Source of the DNA: CAVQKZ01 sp963837325
GTDB lineage: Bacteria > Actinomycetota > Actinomycetes > Mycobacteriales > Jatrophihabitantaceae
Direction of reading: 5' to 3'
DNA: 64,000 nucleotides
NCBI GenBank assembly: GCA_963837325.1
Contig: CAWIMV010000001.1
Location: 1,302,001-1,366,000 of the forward strand
The position numbers were made by a program, and so were the translations under genes. Position 1 is the first letter of the stretch. The number at the start of each line of letters is the position of its first letter. Below the pieces are notes generated by a model, which saw nothing but the letters and a program-made list of their open reading frames with translations, did no database searches and had not been told where the DNA came from. Shown one piece after another: positions 1 to 11,276 of the stretch.

Positions 1-292
1 CGTGCCCGGACTCCCAGCCGTGTGCCACCCGAGCTTCCCAACGCCGCTGGGAGTCGTGGAGCGCCCAGTGCAGCCGTGACGCGTCCGCCGCGGGCACGAC
101 CTGCACCCACCGTTCGGCCTGCTCGAGGGTGATGCCGTGGATGGAGAAACCGCGATCCACGCTGCTGTAGAGGCCGAACGTGCCCGCCCACGCCGCCGTG
201 CGGGCGTTCGACTTGCTCAGCCGGTAGTCGTTGCTCTGCGCGAGCGCACGCACCCGTCGTACCCGCACCTGGTCGATGGTCGTGGTCGTCAT
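1..292 (-). CDS. Hypothetical protein, N-terminal part only
   Basis: An open frame runs from an ATG at 290-292 off the left edge of the window, giving about 97 residues. It begins MTTTTIDQVRVRRVRALAQ. It contains an aromatic/basic stretch (LHWALHDSQRRWEARV) and has no signal peptide or obvious membrane segment. GC-rich third positions and a clean start support coding. I do not recognise the family, and the C-terminus lies outside the window. It is downstream of, and co-directional with, metH, separated from it by about 275 bases holding a decayed gene fragment. Confidence 0.55.
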   Translation of the reverse strand, partial: MTTTTIDQVRVRRVRALAQSNDYRLSKSNARTAAWAGTFGLYSSVDRGFSIHGITLEQAERWVQVVPAADASRLHWALHDSQRRWEARVAHGWESGH

Positions 293-378
293 CCCGCGGT
301 CCTACACCCGGCCGGCGCTGCGGCGCTAGGGATACCGGGCGAGTCACCGTCCGATGATGGCCCGAGTTGATCTTGTCT

Positions 379-399
379 GGTACACATCGGGTACACATC
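379..399. repeat. Two tandem 10-bp direct repeats
   Basis: GGTACACATC occurs at 379-388 and again at 390-399, separated by one G, so the period is 11 bp, about one helical turn. The pair lies in the non-coding gap between metH and the partial gene at the left edge, just after the stop of a short open frame at 398-496. An 11-bp phased direct repeat could bind a regulator or a partition/replication protein, but nothing nearby tells which. It could also be chance duplication. Confidence 0.45.
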
Positions 400-568
400 A
401 GGTCCGTTTATGCCCGTCAGAGGCAAATACTTCCAACGCACGGAGGGCCCAGAAATCCTCGGATTCGTGCATATCCAACACCAGCGAATGTGCCACGGGC
501 CGTCCATGTCGAACAGCACGGCCTCGAGCGCAGCGGGGTCCGGGCCAGCGCGACCGCGGCCGTTGAGG
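398..568 (-). pseudogene. Decayed HAD-phosphatase start joined to an unrelated tail
   Basis: Directly after the metH stop, minus-strand codons at about 556-497 read AALEAVLFDMDGP. VLFDMDG is the first catalytic motif of HAD hydrolases, but the usual threonine after DMDG is missing and the HAD fold does not continue. From 496 a different frame gives a short tail (VAHSLVLDMHESEDFW...) ending in TGA at 398. A HAD hydrolase commonly sits beside metH in actinobacteria (from memory), so this looks like its first codons left after a deletion that fused them to foreign or unrelated sequence. The tail is not recognised. Confidence 0.4.
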
Positions 569-4369
<3,801 letters not shown>

Positions 4370-4534
4370 AGCGAGAGTCCTCGGTGGATCGACGGCGAGT
4401 TCGACGACAGCTCTGGAACGTCCAGGCTACCGGTGCACAGCCGATGCATTGTTCAGGGCGAGCCGAGGGCGCCACAGTCGGCCTTCCTGGCGCGCTGGGC
4501 TGTGCCGCCCACACCCTCGCCGTAGGCTGGATGT

Positions 4535-5425
4535 ATGACGGTCTTCGACGGCGCAGGCTGGCCCGAACTGGTCGACCCGGTCCTGGTCGCCGCGTTCGAG
4601 GGTTGGAACGACGCCGGCGACGCGGCCAGCGGCGCGGTAGAGCACCTGGAACTGGTGTGGGATGCCCAGCCACTGACCGAGATCGACCCCGACGACTACT
4701 ACGACTTCCAGGTCAACCGGCCGACGGTGTCACTGGTCGACGGCGTGACTCGCCGGATCAGCTGGCCGACGACCCGGTTTTCGGTCTGCCGGCCGCCGGG
4801 CGCGGAGTTCGATCTGGTCATCGTGCGCGGCATCGAGCCGAACATGCGGTGGCGCAGCTTCTGCGACGAGCTGCTCGGCGTGATCCGGGAGCTCGACGTG
4901 CGCATTGTCGTGACCCTTGGCGCATTGCTGTCCGACACGCCGCACACCCGGCCGACCGCGGTCACCGGCACGTCCTACGACGCCGACTCCGCCACCCGCT
5001 ACGGCCTGGAGAAGTCCCGGTACGAGGGCCCGAGCGGCATTGTCGGTGTGCTCCAGGACGCCTGTGTGGCCGCCGGCATCCCGGCGATCTCGTTCTGGGC
5101 CGGCGTGCCGCACTACGTGTCCCAGCCGCCGAATCCCAAGGCGACGCTCGCGCTGCTGCACAGCGTGGAGGAGGTGCTCGACCTGCCCGTGCCGCTCGCC
5201 GAGCTGCCGCAGCAGTCCGACGAATGGCAGAAGCTGGTCGACGAGATGGCGGCCGAGGACGAAGAGGTCACCGACTACATCCGCAACCTCGAAGAGCGCG
5301 ACGACGAGATCGACCGCAGCGAGCTGGGCGAGGCGTCCGGAGACGCGATCGCGCGGGAGTTCGAGCGTTACCTGCGCCGCCGTGATCGCGGCGGCGGGCA
5401 CGCCGGCCCCGGGGCCCACGCCTGA
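4535..5425 (+). CDS. PAC2-family protein
   Basis: A 296-residue protein of the PAC2 (proteasome assembly chaperone 2-like) superfamily, seen in the N-terminal VLVAAFEGWNDAGDAA segment, the central VTLGALLSDTPHTRP segment and the SFWAGVPHYV motif. Actinobacterial members are cytosolic and their biochemical role is not established. Some relatives assist proteasome assembly in eukaryotes, so a protein-quality role is only a guess. The C-terminus is acidic and then basic (ERDDEIDRSELGE, then YLRRRDRGG). It lies between metH and mshC, an arrangement also found in mycobacteria. Confidence 0.88.
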   Translation: MTVFDGAGWPELVDPVLVAAFEGWNDAGDAASGAVEHLELVWDAQPLTEIDPDDYYDFQVNRPTVSLVDGVTRRISWPTTRFSVCRPPGAEFDLVIVRGIEPNMRWRSFCDELLGVIRELDVRIVVTLGALLSDTPHTRPTAVTGTSYDADSATRYGLEKSRYEGPSGIVGVLQDACVAAGIPAISFWAGVPHYVSQPPNPKATLALLHSVEEVLDLPVPLAELPQQSDEWQKLVDEMAAEDEEVTDYIRNLEERDDEIDRSELGEASGDAIAREFERYLRRRDRGGGHAGPGAHA

Positions 5426-5433
5426 GCGCAGGC

Positions 5434-6660
5434 TTACAAGGCAATGCCGAGCAGGGCGTCGACGAGCTGAGCGAACAGCGCCGGTGCGCCGCCGTCGTCG
5501 CCGCCCTCGCGCGTGGCCAGCGTCACCCAAGCGTCGATGGCGCTCAGGGCTCCCGGGGTGTCGAGATCGTCGGCGAGGGCGGCCCGTACCTCGGAGAGCA
5601 ATGCCTGAGCCGGCGGCCCGCTCGTCAGGACGGCGGCCGCCCGCCACCGGGCCAGCCGGGCCTCCGCTGCGGGCAGGCGCCCGCCGGTCCATTCGCGGTC
5701 GGCGCGGTAGTGCCCGTCGAGCAGTGCCAGTCGCACGGCCATCGGGTCGACGCCGGCGGCCAGCAGCTTGGACACGAGCACGAGGTTGCCCCGTGACTTG
5801 CTCATCTTCTCGCCGTCGAGGCCGATCATGCCGGCGTGGACGTAATGCTGGGCGAACGGGGCCTGGCCGGTCAGGGCCTCCGCGTGGGCCGCTGAATGCT
5901 CGTGGTGCGGAAAGCTGAGGTCCGAGCCGCCGCCCTGCACGTCGAAGCCCAGGCCCAGGTTGCTCAGGGCGATGACCGAGCATTCGATGTGCCAGCCCGG
6001 CCGACCCTTGCCCAACGGGGTGTCCCAGAACGGCTCCCCGGGCCGCTGCCCGCGCCACAGCACGGAGTCCAGCGGGTCGCGCTTGCCGGGGTGCTCCGGA
6101 TCGCCGCCCCTCTCGCCGAACAGCCGCAGCATGGTCGACCGGTCGTAGTGCGACTCGTAGCCGAACTGCCCCGAACTGCGCACATCGAAGTAGACGTCGT
6201 CGCCGATCCGGTAGGCCGCGTCCTTGTCGAGGAGCCGGATGATCGCCTCGGCCAGGTGAGGGACCGACTCCACCGCGCCGACGTATTCGGCGGGTGGCAA
6301 GACCCGCAGCGCGGTCATGTCGGCGCGGAACAGCTCGATCTCCCGTTCGCTCAGCGTGCGCCAGTCCTCGCCGGTGCGCTCGGCCCGCTCCAACAGGGGA
6401 TCGTCGACGTCAGTGACGTTCTGCACGTAGTGCACGTCGCGGCCCGCGTCGCGCCACACCCGCTGCACCAGGTCGAAGGCGAGATAGGTGGCGGCATGAC
6501 CGAGGTGCGTGGCGTCATACGGCGTGATCCCGCACACGTAGAGCCGGGCGATCCCGTCCGTGGCGGTTGCCCGGACCGCCTGGGCTGCGGTGTCATACAG
6601 CCGCAGGGTGTCACCGCGGCCGGGCAGCACGGGCACGTCACACGTGGGCCAGGACCGCAT
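5434..6660 (-). CDS. mshC: Mycothiol ligase MshC
   Basis: L-cysteine:1D-myo-inositol 2-amino-2-deoxy-glucopyranoside ligase, the ATP-dependent step that attaches cysteine to GlcN-Ins in mycothiol synthesis. It is a cysteinyl-tRNA-synthetase paralogue of 408 residues. A HIGH-like THLGHA motif (residues 51-56), the zinc cysteine C43, WHIECSV with a second cysteine, PHHEHS with the zinc histidine, and KMSKS are all visible. I chose the ATG at 6660 (MRSWPTCDVP) because family members begin this way; a longer frame from 6693 would overlap the divergent SRPBCC gene. The gene shows that the host uses mycothiol instead of glutathione. Confidence 0.95.
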   Translation of the reverse strand: MRSWPTCDVPVLPGRGDTLRLYDTAAQAVRATATDGIARLYVCGITPYDATHLGHAATYLAFDLVQRVWRDAGRDVHYVQNVTDVDDPLLERAERTGEDWRTLSEREIELFRADMTALRVLPPAEYVGAVESVPHLAEAIIRLLDKDAAYRIGDDVYFDVRSSGQFGYESHYDRSTMLRLFGERGGDPEHPGKRDPLDSVLWRGQRPGEPFWDTPLGKGRPGWHIECSVIALSNLGLGFDVQGGGSDLSFPHHEHSAAHAEALTGQAPFAQHYVHAGMIGLDGEKMSKSRGNLVLVSKLLAAGVDPMAVRLALLDGHYRADREWTGGRLPAAEARLARWRAAAVLTSGPPAQALLSEVRAALADDLDTPGALSAIDAWVTLATREGGDDGGAPALFAQLVDALLGIAL

Positions 6661-6691
6661 GACACCCACGGTATCGGGCACACTGAGTGCC

Positions 6692-7129
6692 ATGAGCGCC
6701 TACCTGGTTTCCGAGAGCAGGGTCATCGCGGCCGAGCCGCAGCGCTTGTTCGACATTGTCGCCGACCCGGCCATGCACCCGGAAATCGACGGCTCCGGCA
6801 GCGTGCAGTCCAAGCGCGACGGCTCACCCGAGCGGTTGAGCAAGGGCGCGAAGTTCGGCATGGACATGAAGCTGGGTGCGCCGTACACGATCACCAACAC
6901 CGTGGTCGAGTTCGACGAGGGCAAGCAGATCGCGTGGCGGCATTTCAACGGCCACGTCTGGCGCTACCTCTTCGAGCCCGTCGACGGTGGCACCCGCGTG
7001 ACCGAGCAGTGGGACGCCCGGCCGGCCCGTAACAAGATCGTGCTCCGTCTGGCCCGCTTTCCGGAACGCAACCGCAAGGGCATCCTGGCCACCCTGCAGC
7101 GCCTTGACGATCTGGTCACGGCCCAGTAG
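6692..7129 (+). CDS. SRPBCC-fold (START-like) protein
   Basis: A 145-residue protein with the SRPBCC/polyketide-cyclase-like pattern: SRVIAAEPQRLFDIVADPAMHPEIDGSG near the N-terminus, a central GMDMKLGAPYTI strand, IAWRHFNGHVWRYLFEP, and a C-terminal helix (LQRLDDLVTAQ). Such folds bind hydrophobic ligands, and the ligand here is unknown. It is divergent from mshC (31 bases between starts) and convergent with the SCO1664-family gene, separated from it by a repeat-rich gap. It interrupts an otherwise minus-strand run of conserved genes. Confidence 0.85.
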   Translation: MSAYLVSESRVIAAEPQRLFDIVADPAMHPEIDGSGSVQSKRDGSPERLSKGAKFGMDMKLGAPYTITNTVVEFDEGKQIAWRHFNGHVWRYLFEPVDGGTRVTEQWDARPARNKIVLRLARFPERNRKGILATLQRLDDLVTAQ

Positions 7130-7144
7130 GCCCTGCCCCTGTCG

Positions 7145-7254
7145 TTGATCAGCTCGCGTTTGCTGTGCGAATTCGGCCCGAAACGCTCACTCAACGCGAG
7201 TTGATCAAGGAACCCGGACTGGTTCCCGGCCCCTTTCGTCGATCAACTCGCGTT
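7145..7254. repeat. Three-copy inverted repeat between convergent genes
   Basis: A 16-bp unit occurs three times: TTGATCAGCTCGCGTT at 7145-7160, its inverse AACGCGAGTTGATCAA at 7193-7208, and TCGATCAACTCGCGTT at 7239-7254. Copies 2 and 3 form a 14-bp perfect inverted repeat (7193-7206 with 7241-7254), enclosing a second small hairpin GGAACC/GGTTCC at 7209-7226. Copies 1 and 2 also pair in 15 of 16 positions, so copy 2 can fold with either neighbour. It lies between the convergent SRPBCC and SCO1664-family genes and may act as a bidirectional terminator, or be a small repeat element. A ten-base match (CGAGTTGATC) also occurs at 363-372. Confidence 0.75.
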
Positions 7255-7271
7255 GGCTGCGCGGCCCGCGG

Positions 7272-8018
7272 CTACATCGGCGGCCAGGGCACCGGCGGCC
7301 AGTCGCCGCTCGGCTCCGGATGCCGGCGGGTGGCCAGCAGACGGTCGACACGGCGGATCGCACGTCGCACCTCTCGGGTGGTCAGCAGCTCGTGCAGCCG
7401 CTCCCCCAGGTCGAGCTCGAGCTGACCTCGCAGCGCCTCGAGGTCGGCCACGATCTCGCCCGGCAGCCGGTTGCCGGCCCACTGCCACAGGACGGTGCGC
7501 AGCTTGTCCTCGACGTGGAAGGACACACCGTGATCGACGCCATACACATGGCCCTCGCCGGTCGGCAGCAGGTGCCCGCCCTTGCGGTCGGCGTTGTTGA
7601 TGACGGCATCGAACACGGCGATGCGCCGCAACGCGAATGTGTCCCGGCGGCGGATCATGCCGACGACGTCGACGGTCTCGTCCTCGGCGATCCACAGCTG
7701 CACCATCCCGGGCCCGAGCGGGCCGTCGCGATAGACCGTCGGCGGCACGATGTCCCAGCCCGTCGCCTGCGACAACTCGTACGCGGCGACCTCGCGTTCG
7801 GCGAGCGAGCCGTCGGGGAAATCCCACAGCGGTCGCTCACCGGCAACCGGCTTGTACACGCAGGCCGCGGTGACGCCGTCGCTGCTGATCGCGCAGTACA
7901 ACGTCGCGTTCGACGCGTCGACGAGGCGCCCTTCGACCGAGAGTTCGCCGGCACTCAGCAGCGTCAGCGCGTCGTCGACGTCGAGTGCGACGGGCGGCGT
8001 CAGCCCGTCCGGAATCAT
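7272..8018 (-). CDS. SCO1664-family PI3K/PI4K-like kinase-fold protein
   Basis: A 248-residue member of the SCO1664 family, whose substrate is unknown. Kinase-like landmarks are visible: a VYKP lysine (K56), AEREVAAYE around residue 75, NNADRKGGH (141-149, catalytic-loop-like, D144) and VDHGVSF (161-167, metal-binding-like D162). The pattern resembles PI3/4-kinase-related and HipA-type folds. I chose ATG at 8018 because it overlaps the upstream DUF3090 stop as ATGA; a longer in-frame start upstream would overlap that gene. It is the last gene of the minus-strand cassette. Phosphotransferase activity is inferred, not known. Confidence 0.88.
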   Translation of the reverse strand: MIPDGLTPPVALDVDDALTLLSAGELSVEGRLVDASNATLYCAISSDGVTAACVYKPVAGERPLWDFPDGSLAEREVAAYELSQATGWDIVPPTVYRDGPLGPGMVQLWIAEDETVDVVGMIRRRDTFALRRIAVFDAVINNADRKGGHLLPTGEGHVYGVDHGVSFHVEDKLRTVLWQWAGNRLPGEIVADLEALRGQLELDLGERLHELLTTREVRRAIRRVDRLLATRRHPEPSGDWPPVPWPPM

Positions 8019-8578
8019 GCGCCGAGGGGGTTGCTGCGGTGATAACCGTTCTGCCGCGGACAGACGTGGCCGGTCGGTTCGAGGGGCAGCCCGCACAGGG
8101 GGCACGGCGGCCGGCCGGCCGAGATGACCTTGCGGGCCCGATCGACGAACGCGCGGGCCCGGCGCGGCTCGATGAGGACCCGCAGGGCGTCCGGTCCGTC
8201 CTCAACGTCCTCCAGCAGCGTCTCCTGCGCGATCTCGGTGTCCTCGACCGGTGCCTGCGCCTCGATCACGACGAGCCCGGCGTCGCCGTCCCAGGCCAGG
8301 CCCATCGCGCCGACCCGGAACTCCTCGTCGACCGGCTGTTCGAGCGCCTCGATGTCGGATTCGGTCGCGGGCAGCGCCGTGCCGGTGCGGGTGACGACCT
8401 CGTCGAGCAGCTGCTCGAGGCGGTCGGCGAGAACGGCGACCTGCTGCTTTTCCAGGGATACGGAGACGACCCGGACGCCGTCGGTGGCCTGCAGGTAGAA
8501 CGTGCGCTCACCGGGCGTGCCGACGGTCCCCGCCACGAAGCGGCGGGGGCGCTCGAAGAAAAAGATCTGGCGGGACAT
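8015..8578 (-). CDS. DUF3090 family protein
   Basis: A 187-residue protein beginning MSRQIFFFERPRRFVAGT, typical of DUF3090. The C-terminus carries a zinc-ribbon-like CPLCGLPLEP...HVCPRQNGYHR with two CxxC-like positions. The function is unknown. Its stop overlaps the ATG of the SCO1664-family gene, so the two are probably translationally coupled, and a histidine phosphatase gene lies just upstream. I preferred the start at 8578 over an in-frame ATG at 8602 on family similarity. A partnership with the kinase-like protein is inferred from the conserved neighbourhood. Confidence 0.92.
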   Translation of the reverse strand: MSRQIFFFERPRRFVAGTVGTPGERTFYLQATDGVRVVSVSLEKQQVAVLADRLEQLLDEVVTRTGTALPATESDIEALEQPVDEEFRVGAMGLAWDGDAGLVVIEAQAPVEDTEIAQETLLEDVEDGPDALRVLIEPRRARAFVDRARKVISAGRPPCPLCGLPLEPTGHVCPRQNGYHRSNPLGA

Positions 8579-8609
8579 GGTGCCTTCGAGCCTAGCTTCC
8601 ACTCGCTAC

Positions 8610-9314
8610 CTAGACCTGCCCGCTCCCGGCTCCCCCGCCGACGGTCGCGTCGGCCGGCTTGCGCCGCCGGGACTTCTTCTTCGGCGGCACGAAGGCCGAC
8701 AGCTCACCGCTGACGTCGTTCGCGCGCAGCACGTACGGCCGGGTCTCGGTGTAGCGCACCACCGACACCGAGCAGGGGTCGACGACGATCCGCTGGAACT
8801 GGTCGAGATGCAGACCCAGCGCGTCGGCGAGTACGGCCTTGATCACGTCGCCGTGGCTGCAGGCGACCCAAATTGCTTCCGGTCCGAGCCGGGCGTCCCA
8901 GTCCCGGACGGCGGCCACGGCCCGAGCCGAGACCTCGAGCAAGGTCTCACCGCCGGGGAACCGGGCCGCCGACGGTTGGGTCTGGACGGTCTTCCACATG
9001 GGGTCCTTGGCCAGGTCTTTGATCTGGCGTCCGGTCCAGTCGCCGTAACCGCATTCGATGAGCCGCTCGTCGATTTCCCACGCGGGCTCGCGACCGGCCG
9101 CCTGCTGGGCCTCGCGCACGACCTGCGCAGTGTCGACGCAACGATCGAGCGGGCTGCTCACGATCGCGGCGAGGGGTAGCGCGGCGATACGGGCGGCGGT
9201 GGCAGCGGCCTGGGCCCGGCCCCGATCGTCGAGATGCAGGCCGGGTGTGCGACCGGCCAGCACCGGCCCGGTGAGCGCGGTCAGGCCGTGCCGCAACAGC
9301 AGGAGCGTGGACAT
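8610..9314 (-). CDS. Histidine phosphatase, MSMEG_4193 family
   Basis: A 234-residue phosphoglycerate-mutase-like phosphatase. The LLLRHGLTAL motif at the N-terminus carries the phospho-histidine, SSPLDRCVDTA gives the second arginine, CGYGDWTGR the family glutamate/tyrosine region, and WVACSHGDVIKA the second histidine. The C-terminal tail is basic (PPKKKSRRRK). Its start abuts the uppP stop and it precedes DUF3090, in a conserved actinobacterial order. The substrate is not known. Pairing with the kinase-like protein downstream suggests opposing reactions, which is inference. Confidence 0.92.
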   Translation of the reverse strand: MSTLLLLRHGLTALTGPVLAGRTPGLHLDDRGRAQAAATAARIAALPLAAIVSSPLDRCVDTAQVVREAQQAAGREPAWEIDERLIECGYGDWTGRQIKDLAKDPMWKTVQTQPSAARFPGGETLLEVSARAVAAVRDWDARLGPEAIWVACSHGDVIKAVLADALGLHLDQFQRIVVDPCSVSVVRYTETRPYVLRANDVSGELSAFVPPKKKSRRRKPADATVGGGAGSGQV

Positions 9315-10169
9315 CTAGTTCGTCGCGCTCAGCACGCCGGTACTGAGCAGCACCAAAATCAGCACGCCAAGCCCGAGGCGGTAGTAGATGAAGATGAATG
9401 TGCTGTGACCGCTCAACCAGCGCATCAGCCACGCGATTGAGGCCAGGCCGACGACGAACGCGAACACCAGGGCGACGCCGGTCAGGCCGCCGCCGGGCCC
9501 GTTCTTGTCCTTCGCATGGTTGATCGCCTCGTACCCGCCGGACAGCACGACCGCCGGGACCGAGAGCAGGAAGGAGAAGCGGGCAGCCGCTTCGCGGGTG
9601 AGACCGCGGAACAGACCGGCGGTGATCGTCGTGCCCGACCGCGACGCCCCGGGGATGAGTGAGAGCGCCTGCGCGGTACCGACGACAACGGCGTCGGTCG
9701 TGTTGAGTTCCTCTTCGTCGCGCTCGCGCCGGCTGACTTTTTCCGCCGCGGCGAGCAGCAACGCCAGCGCGATGAGTGCGGTCGCGATCAGCCACAGATT
9801 GCGCGCACCCGTTTCGATCTGGCCGCTGAAGACCAGGCCGATGACGCCGACGGGCACGGTCGCGAGGATGAGGTACCAGCCGAGCCGATACTCCAGCGAA
9901 CTGCGCACCGAGCGGTCGTAGAGGCCCCGCACCCAGGCGACGGTCACGTGCAGGAGTTCGCGCCAGAAGTAGATGACGATCGCGAGTGTCGTCCCGAGTT
10001 GGATGACAGCGGTGAACGGTGCACCCGGGTCATTTGTCGACTTGTTGCCGTAGTGGAAGTGCCATCCGAACAGTGCGGGGATGATGCGCAGGTGGGCCGT
10101 CGACGAGATCGGCAGAAACTCCGTCAGCCCTTGCACGATGCCGAGGACGATCGCCTGCAGGAGGGTCAT
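9315..10169 (-). CDS. uppP: Undecaprenyl-diphosphatase UppP (BacA)
   Basis: An integral membrane enzyme that removes a phosphate from undecaprenyl diphosphate, recycling the lipid carrier for peptidoglycan and other wall polymers; the family gives bacitracin resistance. At 284 residues it is the normal length. GLTEFLPISSTAHLRI near the N-terminus and PGASRSGTTITAG in the middle are the two signature motifs, and about eight hydrophobic helices are visible. Its ATG overlaps the stop of the LLM oxidoreductase by four bases, and the phosphatase follows directly, so all three are likely one transcript. Confidence 0.97.
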   Translation of the reverse strand: MTLLQAIVLGIVQGLTEFLPISSTAHLRIIPALFGWHFHYGNKSTNDPGAPFTAVIQLGTTLAIVIYFWRELLHVTVAWVRGLYDRSVRSSLEYRLGWYLILATVPVGVIGLVFSGQIETGARNLWLIATALIALALLLAAAEKVSRRERDEEELNTTDAVVVGTAQALSLIPGASRSGTTITAGLFRGLTREAAARFSFLLSVPAVVLSGGYEAINHAKDKNGPGGGLTGVALVFAFVVGLASIAWLMRWLSGHSTFIFIYYRLGLGVLILVLLSTGVLSATN

Positions 10170-11215
10170 GCAGCTGCTCCGGAACGGTCCAGGGCATCAA
10201 CGGCCGTACGCAGCGCGGCGAGCCGCTCGGTCATCGTGTCTCCGAACGGCGTGATCGACAGCGTGGTGACACCGGCGGCGGCGAACTCGCTCATCCGTTC
10301 GGCGATCCGCTCCGGCGGCCCGAGCAGCGATGTCGCGTCGACGAACTCTTCCGGGATTGCCGCGGCCGCGCCGTCGTAGTCCCGCGCCAGGTAGCGGTCC
10401 TGAACCTCCGCGGCCTCGTCGGCATAACCCATCCGAACGGCCAGGTCGTTGTAGAAGTTCTGCTCGCGGCTGCCCATCCCGCCGACGTAGAGGGCGTTGT
10501 AGGGACGCACCGGCCTGGCGCACTCGACGGGGTCGTCGCCGACCACCATCGGCACCGTGGCCACGACGTCGAAGTCGGCGAGCGTCTTGCCGGCCCGCTC
10601 GCGTCCGGCGCGCAGATGGGCCAGTTGCTCGTCGGCGAACTTCGGCGCGTAGAAGATGGCCAGCCAGCCGTCGGCGATCTCGCCGGTGAGCTCGAGATTC
10701 TTCGGCCCGACGGAAGCGAGATAGATCGGGATGTGCTCCCGCACCGGGTGCACCATCAGGTGCAGAGCCTTGCCGGGTCCATCGGGCAGTGGCAACTGAT
10801 AGGTGGCGCCGTCGTAGCGAACCCGCTTGCGTGACAGCGCCATCGTGACGATGTCGACATATTCGCGGGTGCGGGCCAGCGGCCGGGCGAACCGCACGCC
10901 GTGCCAGCCTTCGGACACCTGCGGCCCGGACACGCCGAGGCCGAGCCGAAAGCGCCCGCCGGAAAGGGTGTCGAGGGTGGCGGCCGTCATGGCGGTCATG
11001 GCCGGCGTGCGAGCCGGAATCTGCAGAATGGCGCTGCCGACGTCGATCTGGGTGGTTTGCGCGGCGACCCAGCTGAGGACGGTGACGGCGTCGGAGCCGT
11101 ACGCCTCGGCCGCCCACACGACCGAAAAGCCCAACCGATCCGCCTCACGGGCGAGCGCCAGGTTGTCGGCGTCGTTGCCCATGCCCCAGTAGCCGAGGTT
11201 CAGTCCGAGCTTCAC
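10166..11215 (-). CDS. LLM-class F420-dependent oxidoreductase
   Basis: A 349-residue luciferase-like TIM-barrel protein. It begins MKLGLNLGYWG, continues with AREADRLGFSVVWAAEAYG and the VGSAILQIPARTPAMTAM strand, and contains LSGGRFRLGLGVSGPQV, all typical of the F420-dependent subgroup (Rv2161c/Rv3520c-like). The substrate is unknown. It heads the minus-strand operon leading into uppP, with a four-base overlap. The divergent aldo/keto reductase starts 61 bases away, so the promoters of both presumably share that gap. Confidence 0.9.
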   Translation of the reverse strand: MKLGLNLGYWGMGNDADNLALAREADRLGFSVVWAAEAYGSDAVTVLSWVAAQTTQIDVGSAILQIPARTPAMTAMTAATLDTLSGGRFRLGLGVSGPQVSEGWHGVRFARPLARTREYVDIVTMALSRKRVRYDGATYQLPLPDGPGKALHLMVHPVREHIPIYLASVGPKNLELTGEIADGWLAIFYAPKFADEQLAHLRAGRERAGKTLADFDVVATVPMVVGDDPVECARPVRPYNALYVGGMGSREQNFYNDLAVRMGYADEAAEVQDRYLARDYDGAAAAIPEEFVDATSLLGPPERIAERMSEFAAAGVTTLSITPFGDTMTERLAALRTAVDALDRSGAAA

Positions 11216-11276
11216 CGCGCCACCTTAGCGAGCGGTCTTGGCCGCGCCCGGAAGGGCGAGCCGGTAGTTTCGCGGC

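Noticed and set aside
4370..4534. Possible SAM or cobalamin riboswitch upstream of metH
   Set aside because: I found no convincing core motif or pairing in the 165 bases; a covariance-model search would settle it.
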